From: JANNBN01 sp963763885
GTDB taxonomy: Bacteria; Actinomycetota; Acidimicrobiia; Acidimicrobiales; JANYDT01
DNA: 64,000 bases
Reading direction: 5' to 3'
NCBI GenBank assembly: GCA_963763885.1
Contig: CAVXQD010000007.1
Span: 2,167,768-2,231,767, forward strand
Both the position numbers and the translations under genes were made by a program. Below are positions 26,918-35,195 of this stretch, in pieces (position 1 is the stretch's first letter; the number at the start of each line of letters is the position of its first letter). The notes beneath the pieces were generated by a model. That model made no database searches. It was not told the DNA's origin and saw only the letters and a list, made by a program, of their open reading frames with translations.

Positions 26918-28033
26918 ATGCCGGAGAACACCGAACTGCCGGTCCCCGATTCCCACGCCACGGAGACTGTTGTGGTGACAGACGATGGGCCGGTAATCGC
27001 AGCGCACAAACCGTCTTTTGGTCGTCGGCTGGTTCGCGCCTACCCTTTCGGAGCGCTTCTCCTCGCCGTAGCGGTTCTTGCGGCCTCTCGGATTCACACG
27101 GACTCGGTGGCGTATGCGCCGGGCCGCGCGTCCGATCTCACGCCGCGCATCAAACTCACCGGGGCAAGCCAGTACCAGCCAAAGGGAAGTTTCCTCCTTG
27201 CAACGGTGGGCCTTACTGACCGCCTGACCATTACTCAATGGGTTCGTGCCCGGCTCGACGCCGACGTTGATCTCAAGGCGTACGACCAGGTGTACCCAAG
27301 TGGTCGGACCAACGAGCTGAACCGCAGCCGCGTGATGATGGATGACTCCAAGACCCTTGCCACGCTGGCTGCGCTTCGCTACCTCGGACAGGACGGAATC
27401 GGGTCCGGCGTCAAGGTCATCGAGGTGGAACCAACGCTGCCGGCGAAGGGCAAGCTGTTTGCAGACGACGTGGTGACCGCAGTAAACGGAGCCCCCATCT
27501 GCGTCGCCGGCGACCTCCGAAGTGGCATAACTGCAAGTCCCAAAGGCAAGTCGGTCGCGCTCACCGTGACGAGAAAAGGTGCAACCCAGCCAATCGTGGT
27601 GGACATCGTTCCAAGCGTGATCGAGGGGATGTCGCTGGTTGGAGTGGCTGTGGAAACGGTCAAATGCGAGCTTCCGGTCACCGTGAAGATCGACACCGAC
27701 AACATCGGAGGGCCCTCGGCAGGCCTGTCGATGACCCTTTCGATTCTCGATCTGCTCACGCCCGGTGAACTCACCGGAGGGCAGGTGATCGCCGCTACCG
27801 GGACTATCGACGCCGACGGTTCGGTGGGTGATGTGGGTGGTGTCAAACAGAAGACCGCCGGTGTGAGGTCCGCAGGTGCAAAGCTGTTCCTGGTGCCTCC
27901 GGGCGAAGAACAAGAAGCAAGGGCGAGGGCCGGCAAATTGCCAGTCGTCGCCGTCCGTAACTTGAACGACGCAATCGAAGCACTCCGCCGGTACGGCGGC
28001 CAGCCCCTTCCTTCCCCAAGGGCCACACCATGA
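26918..28033 (+). CDS. YlbL-type PDZ/Lon-like S16 protease
   Basis: 371 aa. A single N-terminal transmembrane helix (YPFGALLLAVAVLAASRI) is followed by the YlbL domain. A PDZ segment (FADDVVTAVNGAPICVAGDL, ~185-250) and a Lon-like proteolytic domain follow. The catalytic Ser is in GGPSAGLSMTLSILDLL and the Lys in GVRSAGAKLFLVPPG, so the Ser-Lys dyad is intact. Members are extracytoplasmic proteases linked to division checkpoints. The stop overlaps the DivIVA-domain gene by 4 nt, consistent with a division or cell-pole link. Confidence 0.88.
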   Translation: MPENTELPVPDSHATETVVVTDDGPVIAAHKPSFGRRLVRAYPFGALLLAVAVLAASRIHTDSVAYAPGRASDLTPRIKLTGASQYQPKGSFLLATVGLTDRLTITQWVRARLDADVDLKAYDQVYPSGRTNELNRSRVMMDDSKTLATLAALRYLGQDGIGSGVKVIEVEPTLPAKGKLFADDVVTAVNGAPICVAGDLRSGITASPKGKSVALTVTRKGATQPIVVDIVPSVIEGMSLVGVAVETVKCELPVTVKIDTDNIGGPSAGLSMTLSILDLLTPGELTGGQVIAATGTIDADGSVGDVGGVKQKTAGVRSAGAKLFLVPPGEEQEARARAGKLPVVAVRNLNDAIEALRRYGGQPLPSPRATP

Positions 28034-30624
28034 CTGACCTCATTCCTTCAATCGACTCACACCCGACGACCTCTTCGCGCGGCTCGTCCGGCGCTGATTT
28101 GTCCAGCGAGTCAATCCGTTCGCAGAAGTTCGATACGTCCTTCCGCGGGTACGACACCGCGCAGGTCAGACAATTCCTGTCGCGTGTTGGAGTTCATGTC
28201 TCTAACCTCCACGACCAGGTTGCGGGATTGTCGTTGGAGTTGGATTCGGCCCGCAGCGTCCGCCCGGTAGTTGACCTCACCGCGCCGTCGGTTGAGTCGA
28301 CCCAATCCAGCCAATCCAGTGGAGACGAAACGGTCGAACTGGTTGTCTCGGACGAGGCATCGCAGGTCGTTGTGAACGACTTGATTGAGGAAGCCCGGCG
28401 CGAAGCCAAGCTCATCATCGATCGCGCCAACGCCGAAGCCGGCCGCATTTTGTTGCGGGCTCGTGCGGAATCGCGCGGCAAGCAGCAAGAAGGCGCACGG
28501 GAACCCGGACGGGCCGCCGCCCCGATGCAGGTGTCAGATGGCCCGGTCGGACTGGGAGACATTGACAGCGAGACCGACGCTCAAACGCCCGAGGCCGCAC
28601 GGGAGCAGGCCAGGGCGATGATCGCCGAAGCTCGCGCCGTCAGGGAACGAATCTTGACCGACCTTGCCAAGCGTCGCCGTACGGCTCATGTGCAGTTAGA
28701 GCAGATGCGCGTCGGCCGCGAGAAGTTGCTGGAGACCATGCGTGAGGCGCGCCGAGTGGTTGACGCCGCCACAGCGGACCTGCAGCACGCAGAGACCGAA
28801 GCTCGGCTGGCGGCCGAGGCTGCGGGTCGGCGAGTGGCGGAGGAACCCATGCCAACCGCTGATCAACTGGGCGCTGAACTGACCGGAGGCCGTCACCTTG
28901 CGTCGCTGCGTCATCTCACCCAGCCCACGGTGCTCCCTGACGCAGTTGTGGACGTTTCGTCTGTGGACGTTTCGTCTGTGGACGTCTCGTCGGTCCAGCA
29001 AGTGTCCTTCCCAGATGAAGCTGGGGCGGACGAAGCTCCCACTGTCGAGCTGCGCCTCGTAGACCTTGTTCAGCACGCTCTAGATGATTCCGACCAACAG
29101 GTTGTGGTTGACCTGGTCTCCGTCGAGGTGACGTCGGTCGAGGTGACGTCGGTCGAGGTGACGTCGGTCGAGGTGACGTCGGTCGAGGTGACGTCGGTCG
29201 AAGCGCCAGCGATCGAAGCCGAGGTTCCCATCGAAGAAGTTGCCACGCAGGTGGAGATGGATTCCCTGGTCGAGATCGTCTCCATGGTCGAAGTTGTGGA
29301 AATCGACCTTGAGGTTGCCGATGCTGCTGACAGCGAGGTTTCCGAAGCTGTCGTTCCGGAGGTTGCTGCCGTTGTCTCCGATGTGTCGGCGGTAGAAGTA
29401 ACCACCGCTGAAGACCTCGTTGAAGCGGACGTCGCCGTGGCGGTTCAAGCTCCGGCTGTGGATAACGGTCGCGGCGCGACTGCATCCCATCCGGCTCTGC
29501 GTGGACGACGCCTTGCTGAAGTAATCGCTGACGTAACTGCGGAAGTGACTGCGGAAGTGACTGCGGAAGTGACGGCTGAATCGACGGCTGCCCACAACAC
29601 TCCGCTCCGGAAGCGCTCTGCTGGTGCAGCATTCGCCAAGTTGCGCGCCGAACAGCCAGGTGCAGCATCGGTGGCGGTCGTCACTGCGGCCCCTGGCCCG
29701 GTCGCAAAGGTCGAGAAGGCGATTACGAAGCCGCCATCCAAAGCGCCGTCCAAACCGACAGCAGAGTCGGTCCCCCCGGTCGCATCGCCTGCGGTGTTTT
29801 TGGCAACGGTGTCACCAGCCGAAGTGGCAGTTGCGGTGAGCGGTGAGGGTGCGGTCGAACTCAGCACCCAACCTAACGGCATCGAAGCTGTGGTCCGGGC
29901 CGCCTCCGTAGTCGCTACTGCCGAGCCGGTTGCTGCAGGTGACGCTGTCGATCTCGCTGCGTCGGTGCTTGAACGTCGTGCAGCTGAGTTGGAACTGTTG
30001 CAGCTACGCGTCACTCGACGCTTGAAGCGTCAGCTCCAAGATGATCATTCGGCAGCGTTGTCTTCTGTCCGCCGTACTCGCGGCCACGCAACCGTTGCCA
30101 CACTTCTCGGTGATCCCGCCGTCTCGCTTGGCAGGTTGGTTGGTGTATTGGAATCCGGGATGGAAGAGGCGTGCGAATCGGGGCGCCGCTCCATGGCCAT
30201 GATCCTTGGCCGCCCGGTGGAAGAGCTGCGGACTGCATCTGAGGCAACCCCAGTGTCTGTGGCCGCAGAGTTGGCACAGCGAATCCTTGCGGAGATCAGC
30301 GAGTCGGTGGAATCGGGCCTTGCGGATGGGTCCTCGGAATACGCAACTGTTTTGGGTGCAGCGTTCCGTGAATGGTCCACCGAGCGAATCGGCCTCGACG
30401 TTGCAGCCAGCTTGTCCAGCGCCTTCGGCATTGGTGCCGCTGGGCAGATAGAGCCCGGCACGTTGGTGAGCTGGGTTGTAGAGCATGGCGACGATCCGTC
30501 ACCGGATTGCGACGACAACTCGTTGGCCGGTTCGGTTCGACTTGGTCAAACGTTCCCCACCGGCCATGCCTTGCCCCCGCTGGGCGCTGGCTGTCGGTGC
30601 ATTGTTGTGCCGACCGCTGGCTGA
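28030..30624 (+). CDS. Large DivIVA-domain protein with repeats and a phage gp7-like C-terminal motif
   Basis: 864 aa. The N-terminal ~65 residues contain the DivIVA signature KFDTSFRGYDTAQVRQFLSRV. A coiled coil follows (EEARREAKLIIDRANAEA through TAHVQLEQMRVGREK). The middle is a low-complexity Val/Ser/Glu region with three blocks of short tandem repeats. The C-terminus ends in CDDNSLAG...FPTGHALPPLGAGCRC, which closely matches the C-x-D-N-x-x-x-G ... F-P-x-G-H-x-x-P-P ... C-R-C pattern of SPP1-gp7/Mu-F minor head proteins. That combination is unusual. It is coupled to the YlbL-like protease (4-nt overlap) and followed by UPF0182. A polar or division scaffold role is inferred. Confidence 0.8.
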   Translation: MTDLIPSIDSHPTTSSRGSSGADLSSESIRSQKFDTSFRGYDTAQVRQFLSRVGVHVSNLHDQVAGLSLELDSARSVRPVVDLTAPSVESTQSSQSSGDETVELVVSDEASQVVVNDLIEEARREAKLIIDRANAEAGRILLRARAESRGKQQEGAREPGRAAAPMQVSDGPVGLGDIDSETDAQTPEAAREQARAMIAEARAVRERILTDLAKRRRTAHVQLEQMRVGREKLLETMREARRVVDAATADLQHAETEARLAAEAAGRRVAEEPMPTADQLGAELTGGRHLASLRHLTQPTVLPDAVVDVSSVDVSSVDVSSVQQVSFPDEAGADEAPTVELRLVDLVQHALDDSDQQVVVDLVSVEVTSVEVTSVEVTSVEVTSVEVTSVEAPAIEAEVPIEEVATQVEMDSLVEIVSMVEVVEIDLEVADAADSEVSEAVVPEVAAVVSDVSAVEVTTAEDLVEADVAVAVQAPAVDNGRGATASHPALRGRRLAEVIADVTAEVTAEVTAEVTAESTAAHNTPLRKRSAGAAFAKLRAEQPGAASVAVVTAAPGPVAKVEKAITKPPSKAPSKPTAESVPPVASPAVFLATVSPAEVAVAVSGEGAVELSTQPNGIEAVVRAASVVATAEPVAAGDAVDLAASVLERRAAELELLQLRVTRRLKRQLQDDHSAALSSVRRTRGHATVATLLGDPAVSLGRLVGVLESGMEEACESGRRSMAMILGRPVEELRTASEATPVSVAAELAQRILAEISESVESGLADGSSEYATVLGAAFREWSTERIGLDVAASLSSAFGIGAAGQIEPGTLVSWVVEHGDDPSPDCDDNSLAGSVRLGQTFPTGHALPPLGAGCRCIVVPTAG
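28948..28995 (+). repeat. 15-bp tandem repeat in the DivIVA-domain gene, block 1
   Basis: Three in-frame copies of GTGGACGTTTCGTCT (last copy diverged), encoding VDVSS repeats. Confidence 0.85.
29119..29203 (+). repeat. 15-bp tandem repeat in the DivIVA-domain gene, block 2
   Basis: Five near-identical full copies, plus a degenerate end, of TCGGTCGAGGTGACG, encoding SVEVT repeats. Near-identity at the DNA level indicates recent slippage expansion; copy number is likely to vary between strains. Confidence 0.88.
29528..29584 (+). repeat. 12-bp tandem repeat in the DivIVA-domain gene, block 3
   Basis: About four copies of GTGACTGCGGAA encoding VTAE repeats (ADVTAEVTAEVTAEVTAE), the last diverged. 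Confidence 0.85.
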
Positions 30625-30634
30625 CCGGAGGCCG

Positions 30635-33127
30635 ATGCCGCCGATTCCATCGGCCCGCTGGTTCCGACTGCTTCTCGGTCTGTGCGCTGCGTTGTTCGCA
30701 GCGGCACTGATCGGCGCGTGCGCGGAATTGATCTCGGAACGGCTGTGGGCCCAGACCATGGGTTTCGGTCGGTCCTTTGATCGCCGCTTGCTCTGGTGGG
30801 CCTCGATGTGGACCATTGCGCTGACGGTGAGCCTTCTGGCATTGTTCGGTTCGCTTCGCCGCGTGGACCGAATGGCCCGCGCCGTGTACGGAGAGCCCGG
30901 TCGAATCCGCCGGAGTGTCCGCACCCCTTTGGTGGTGGCCGGTGCCGTGACTGTCTCGCCTTTGCTGGGCGACAGATGGCGCGAGGCAATGCTTGCTGCC
31001 TCTGGTTGGCGTGAACGCGTGAGTGGACCGACGGTTCTTGGCGTCGATCCCGGCTTCTACGTGTTTCGGCTTCCGTTCTTACAGGCGGTGACCACTTGGC
31101 TGATCGCACTCTGCGCGCTGTGTTTCGTGGCCACGGTGGTTGGCGGGAGCATGTCTGGTCTTGTGTACAGATCGGGCCGCGGCCTTGGGGCCTCTTCTCC
31201 CGCAGTGTTGCGGTTGCTGATGGTGCCGTTCATTGCCTTGTGCGCCCTTGTCGCAGTCGGACTGTGGTGGGCGAGGTTCGCTTTTGCTTCGCGAGCCAAC
31301 GGGTCGTTGGTCGGACTGTTCGGCCTCCAATATTCGATCCTGATACCGATGTTGTCGGTGCTCGCAATGGGGGCAATTGCGATCGGTGTGGCGGTGGTGC
31401 CAACCCTTCGGCGCGGCCATGTTGTTGACCACTCGTCGTTTGATCTTTGGGACGAGCTCCTTCTCGCACGGGTAGGTGTTGCGCTCTGGCTGGTTGCCGC
31501 ATTAGTAGGCGCGCTGATTATCCCGGCAGCGGCTCAGTCGTCGCAGCCATTTCCGCGTGTGTCGGAACGCGATGCGCTGATCCGCCACTACGCAGCGACC
31601 ATCGCTGCGTATGACCTTGAAGATGTTGTGAGGATTGGAGCAGCCGGCGAAACGAAATCTGCTTCGGGTGGCAGTCCTGCGGGTGTTGCTGGTGCGGCCA
31701 CCGTGTCCGGATCAGAGATTGTTCAGATTGTCGAGGGGGCTTCCAGGACGATCGACGATGTTGCGGTGGACGACTCGGCTGCGGTGTCTGGCTCCACTGA
31801 ACTGGCCGGACCGGTGAGGATGCTGGCTCGAACTCGGGCAACCGGGGCGGCGGTAAACAACGCGGCGATCACCAACGTGGCGATCAACAAGGCGGCGATT
31901 GGAGTGCCCGTCTCACGGGTCTGGCAGCGGCTGCTCTTTGCGGTTCGGTTCGGTGATGCGTCTCTGCTGCGAAACGGCTCCATCGCCGATGACACGGTGA
32001 TTGTTCATCATCGTGATGCTGTTGACCGTGCCCACTCGTTGGCGCCGTTTCTCCGGTTCAGCTCGCGTCCCTATCCGCTTGTTGTCGGGAGCGACACCGT
32101 TTGGGTGGTCGACGGGTTCACAACCTCCAACGTATTCCCGAATGCACAGCGTTTCGCAGCCGGCAGTACGGGTGGCGGCTCTCGTACGCTTTTTGACGGT
32201 CACCTCAACTTCGTGCGCAATTCGGTCGTCGTGTTGGTTGACGCTCGGACCGGACGGACCCGCTTTTACCGGACGGACCTGACAGATCCGATTGCACGGA
32301 CATGGGCAAGAGCGCTCCCTGGGCTCTTTCGTTCCCCCAGTTCCCTGCAAACCGACTATCCGGGAATCGGCGCCAAACTCCGCTACCCCGATGACCTACT
32401 TTCGCTTCAAGCAGAAGCTCTAGGTGCTTATTATTCCCGTTCTCCAGCTGACCTTGTTGATGTCACCACCCGCTGGAAGGTCGCAGATCTTGGCGGGTCG
32501 GCAGAAGCCGACGACCACGAGGTTCTGTATGCATTGACGGGCGAGCGATCCGGTTCACTTTCTGCGGTGCGAGTGTTAGAGCCAGTCAAGGCGCAGGCGG
32601 TGCAGCGCTATGTGCTGGTGGCAAGGAGTGTCTCTGTCGGTAGAGAACAGTTGAGCGTCGATCCGCTTGATGGCGCCCGTGTGGCCGAGGTTCGTGCCCT
32701 GGCGGAGAAGAGTCGGGTTGTGCTGGCTCTCCGCGACGCGATCACAAAGGTGAAGCGAACCCCACTTTTCGGTCCACTCGTTCCTGTGAACGCCGGGCGG
32801 TTCGGAATTGTTTATGCGCAAGGCGCATCGTCGCAGGACGCCAAGGGCGTGGTCCGCCACGAGGGCGTTGTGCTGGGTGGAGCTGACGGTGTGGTGGTTG
32901 CCCGTGACGCCCAGCAGGCATGGAGCCGGTATGTGGCACTTGGAACAACCGCACCGGTTACGGTGCCAAACGCCGCCGAAATCGACGCATTACGAGCAGC
33001 GGTGGAGGAGACCCAACGCCGACTGAGGGAGTCAGAGTCCGTAATCGACTCGCTCCGGCAAAGGGTTTCCGTGCTGGAATCCACCACCACGGTGGCCTCC
33101 CCTGCCAGCACGCCTGTGCTGAACTGA
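30635..33127 (+). CDS. UPF0182-family membrane protein
   Basis: 830 aa. The N-terminal ~300 residues hold about seven transmembrane helices (WFRLLLGLCAALFAAALIGA, then LLWWASMWTIALTVSLLALFG and VTTWLIALCALCFVATVVGG). The large extracytoplasmic part has family blocks FLRFSSRPYPLVVGSDTVWVVDGF and FDGHLNFVRNSVVVLVDA, then YPGIGAKLRYPDDLLSLQ and a C-terminal coiled coil. ATG 30635 was chosen because GGAGG sits at 30627-30631. It is somewhat shorter than most members (~900-1000 aa). Residues ~390-470 are an Ala/Val-rich insertion-like stretch. Function of the family is unknown. Confidence 0.88.
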   Translation: MPPIPSARWFRLLLGLCAALFAAALIGACAELISERLWAQTMGFGRSFDRRLLWWASMWTIALTVSLLALFGSLRRVDRMARAVYGEPGRIRRSVRTPLVVAGAVTVSPLLGDRWREAMLAASGWRERVSGPTVLGVDPGFYVFRLPFLQAVTTWLIALCALCFVATVVGGSMSGLVYRSGRGLGASSPAVLRLLMVPFIALCALVAVGLWWARFAFASRANGSLVGLFGLQYSILIPMLSVLAMGAIAIGVAVVPTLRRGHVVDHSSFDLWDELLLARVGVALWLVAALVGALIIPAAAQSSQPFPRVSERDALIRHYAATIAAYDLEDVVRIGAAGETKSASGGSPAGVAGAATVSGSEIVQIVEGASRTIDDVAVDDSAAVSGSTELAGPVRMLARTRATGAAVNNAAITNVAINKAAIGVPVSRVWQRLLFAVRFGDASLLRNGSIADDTVIVHHRDAVDRAHSLAPFLRFSSRPYPLVVGSDTVWVVDGFTTSNVFPNAQRFAAGSTGGGSRTLFDGHLNFVRNSVVVLVDARTGRTRFYRTDLTDPIARTWARALPGLFRSPSSLQTDYPGIGAKLRYPDDLLSLQAEALGAYYSRSPADLVDVTTRWKVADLGGSAEADDHEVLYALTGERSGSLSAVRVLEPVKAQAVQRYVLVARSVSVGREQLSVDPLDGARVAEVRALAEKSRVVLALRDAITKVKRTPLFGPLVPVNAGRFGIVYAQGASSQDAKGVVRHEGVVLGGADGVVVARDAQQAWSRYVALGTTAPVTVPNAAEIDALRAAVEETQRRLRESESVIDSLRQRVSVLESTTTVASPASTPVLN

Positions 33128-33189
33128 TCGACGTTCATCGTCCGTCGTGTTTTCGAGGTCGCGAACCTCTGTTACTCTGGACTTTCCGC

Positions 33190-33263
33190 CGCGGGGTGGA
33201 GCAGCTCGGAAGCTCGTCGGGCTCATAACCCGAAGGTCGCAGGTTCAAATCCTGCCCCCGCCA
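33190..33263 (+). tRNA. Initiator tRNA-fMet (CAU)
   Basis: Full cloverleaf of 74 nt without an encoded CCA. The acceptor CGCGGGG pairs with CCCCGCC except at position 1, the unpaired 1-72 typical of initiators. The D-stem is GAGC/GCTC. The anticodon stem TCGGG/CCCGA gives the three G-C pairs that mark initiators. The anticodon CAT is at 33224-33226. The T arm is GCAGG-TTCAAAT-CCTGC. A TACTCT -10-like box lies at 33173-33178. Confidence 0.96.
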
Positions 33264-33269
33264 CTGAGG

Positions 33270-33297
33270 AAGGCCCAGGTCTCACGACCTGGGCCTT
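33270..33297 (+). terminator. Terminator of the tRNA-fMet gene
   Basis: Perfect 12-bp stem AAGGCCCAGGTC / GACCTGGGCCTT with a TCAC loop, followed by CGTCGTT, 6 nt after the tRNA. Confidence 0.88.
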
Positions 33298-33325
33298 CGT
33301 CGTTCCTGAGCCGGTTAGTCCACCG

Positions 33326-34357
33326 CTACTCTGCCGTTCTCGCTTCGGCAAGGATCGTCTCGATGATCTGTTGACCTTCGGGCCGTTGATCGAGAGGCTT
33401 TGCGGGGTCTGAGAGCGCAATGACAACGATGCGGTCGAGCTTGGCGTCTGCCAGTCGGTAGGTCAGCGCGACGACGCCGGGCTCGGAGCCGCCTTTGAAC
33501 CACGTGGTGCCCCAGTCCTTCGTTTGCTCAGGCGGCAATCCGGGATTCACACTCAGGATCGAATCAATGTGCTCCATTCCAACTTCACGCGAAAGGCGTG
33601 ACAGATCGACCATTGTTCGGCAGATATCCGCGCCACTCGCAAACCACTCGATCTCGTCGACGAAGCTGGGGTTGATCAGGTCAAGGCGGTTGATTGCGGT
33701 CGGGTCTTTGGGCCAAGGGAATGGGCCGCGCTCAGGAAGAGTGGTCAGGAACCCAGCCCGAGGAGCGATGGCCAGAGCTGCATACTCCCGCCCGAGGTCT
33801 GGGTGCACGTACTTGAGCCGCGCCATGTCGGCAGTCGACAACAGCGGCAAGGTTCTCGAGGCGCCATCTTTGGCAACCTCGCTAATCACGGTGATCACCG
33901 CGTCACGCCCGACCAAGTCGATGAGATGGTCGGCAGCAGTGTTGTCCGAGCTAGCAATCATCAAGCGGGCCAGTTCCGACACAGGAACTTGCCGGCCAGG
34001 GGCAAATGCGTAGACCTCTCCCGAAGGGTCGCTTCGAAGGTCGTCGCGAATCGTCACCGGGGTGTCCCAACCGAAATTTCGGTCAGCGATGGATCGGGCA
34101 AGGGCGTCGAGTACCCAGAGTTTGAATACCGAGGCCACGGGTACCGGAGCGGGGAGACCGTCACCGCTCAGCAGCGAACAGCGACCGTCGTGGGCCTCGA
34201 AGACGCCGTATCCGGCCCGTGGAGCTAAGGCTGACAGGGTGATGGCTGCAGCCGCGCGGGTTGTGGGAACCGTCTCGCCGGTGTCTTTCGCGCATCCGGA
34301 GACGCCAAGTAGTCCGACGGATGCGAAGCAAAGAATCCGAATGGAAGCTGATTTCAT
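33326..34357 (-). CDS. Class A beta-lactamase-like serine hydrolase lipoprotein
   Basis: 343 aa with a lipoprotein signal (ILCFASVGLLGVSGC). The penicillin-binding fold motifs are present: SxxK in PVASVFKLWVLDALA, SDN in MIASSDNTAADHL, and KGGS in WFKGGSEPGVVALTYR where KTG is usual. The Glu-166 omega-loop could not be placed, so it may be a D,D-peptidase/esterase-like relative and not a true beta-lactamase. It is transcribed away from an HTH regulator, and its ATG lies inside the first of two palindromic operator-like sites. Confidence 0.83.
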   Translation of the reverse strand: MKSASIRILCFASVGLLGVSGCAKDTGETVPTTRAAAAITLSALAPRAGYGVFEAHDGRCSLLSGDGLPAPVPVASVFKLWVLDALARSIADRNFGWDTPVTIRDDLRSDPSGEVYAFAPGRQVPVSELARLMIASSDNTAADHLIDLVGRDAVITVISEVAKDGASRTLPLLSTADMARLKYVHPDLGREYAALAIAPRAGFLTTLPERGPFPWPKDPTAINRLDLINPSFVDEIEWFASGADICRTMVDLSRLSREVGMEHIDSILSVNPGLPPEQTKDWGTTWFKGGSEPGVVALTYRLADAKLDRIVVIALSDPAKPLDQRPEGQQIIETILAEARTAE

Positions 34358-34418
34358 GCGGTCAACCTTAGTTGACTTTCGATCATGCGGTCAACTAAAG
34401 TTGACCGCATGATCGAAA
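34355..34418. promoter_or_regulatory. Paired palindromic operators between divergent lipoprotein and HTH genes
   Basis: Two copies of GTCAAC-N4-GTTGAC lie at 34361-34376 and 34390-34405, centred 29 bp apart. The second is embedded in a near-perfect palindrome with 20-nt arms (34377-34396 and 34399-34418) around AA. TTGACT (34372-34377) and TAAAGT (34396-34401) are spaced 18 bp and would start a leaderless transcript at the ATG 34409. The sites overlap both start regions, so one DNA-binding protein could control both genes. Confidence 0.75.
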
Positions 34419-34621
34419 AAGTGCCAGACCCAAGCAACCCGGTCGAGGCACTTGCCGCGGTCGTGTCGCTTCGCCGTCTCGCCGACCGGCTCGAAGGAGC
34501 CGCAGTTCAAGCGGCTATCGATCAAGGCTGGAACTGGGTCCAAATTGCAGAGGCGCTTGGCGTCACCAAGCAGGCGGTCCACAAGAAGTACGCACGACGT
34601 GTGGTGCGTCGGAGCATCTAA
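34409..34621 (+). CDS. Small helix-turn-helix DNA-binding protein
   Basis: 70 aa from ATG 34409 (ATG 34385 is in frame but lies inside the operator). The C-terminal HTH is WNWVQIAEALGVTKQAVHKKYARRV. N-terminal SLRRLADRLEGAAVQAAIDQG is helical. This type commonly precedes a Clp_N-domain gene in actinobacteria, as it does here with an 8-nt gap. The palindromes over its promoter suggest autoregulation. Confidence 0.82.
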   Translation: MIEKVPDPSNPVEALAAVVSLRRLADRLEGAAVQAAIDQGWNWVQIAEALGVTKQAVHKKYARRVVRRSI

Positions 34622-34629
34622 AAAACGGA

Positions 34630-35160
34630 ATGGATTTAAGGGTGTTCAACAAACTTCGTCGAGCAAAAGCCGACCTCGCCACTATGAACGTGCTGTTCTC
34701 TGCCGCGGAGCGGTTTGCTCGTGCCGACGGAATCCAATCACCAGGCGCTGAGCATCTCCTGCTGGCGGCGTTGGACCTCCAGGACGGTCTTGCCAAGCAG
34801 GCGCTGGCCACGTTCTCGGTGAACTCGGCAGACCTGCGTGACGCGATCGTTGCCCAACACGAGGAAACTCTCCGCTCCATCGGTGTCTTTGCTGACGACA
34901 ATGCCATTGCCGCTGCTCTTCCTGCCAGCCGCCTGCCAAAGGGTCCGTATCGGGCCCAAGGTTCGCAGCAGATCGCCTTTCAACGGGCCGTTGTGCTCGC
35001 TCGGGAGGACGGTGCTCCATTGAACAGCGCGTACCTGCTCCTCGCCGCCACAGAGTCAGAAATCGGAACCGTTGCTCGTTCGCTCGAGCATCTCGGTGTC
35101 GACCGAGACCAACTTCGACGTCAGGCACGACTCATGCTCCCCCCGACCCACGTTTCCTAA
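34630..35160 (+). CDS. Clp_N-domain (ClpC-like N-terminus) stand-alone protein
   Basis: 176 aa with two Clp_N repeats: SAAERFARADGIQSPGAEHLLLAALD, and IAFQRAVVLAREDGAPLNSAYLLLAA. There is no AAA+ module, so it cannot unfold proteins itself. Stand-alone Clp_N proteins are thought to bind adaptors or substrates. It is in an operon with the HTH protein and probably controlled by the same operator. Confidence 0.85.
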   Translation: MDLRVFNKLRRAKADLATMNVLFSAAERFARADGIQSPGAEHLLLAALDLQDGLAKQALATFSVNSADLRDAIVAQHEETLRSIGVFADDNAIAAALPASRLPKGPYRAQGSQQIAFQRAVVLAREDGAPLNSAYLLLAATESEIGTVARSLEHLGVDRDQLRRQARLMLPPTHVS

Positions 35161-35195
35161 CCCGACGTCAGGTTTGGCTCGAGATTCGCCGTGCC

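Noticed and set aside
29119..29203. CRISPR-like array
   Set aside because: The units are directly adjacent 15-mers without spacers and lie in frame inside a coding gene.
28916..29668. Long minus-strand open frames (up to 250 codons) opposite the DivIVA-domain gene
   Set aside because: They arise from the in-frame tandem repeats of the plus-strand gene; the products are Pro/Arg or Thr/Ser low-complexity without a start signal.
33326..34357. True class A beta-lactamase resistance gene
   Set aside because: KTG is replaced by KGG and the omega-loop Glu could not be placed; only a beta-lactamase-like fold is claimed.
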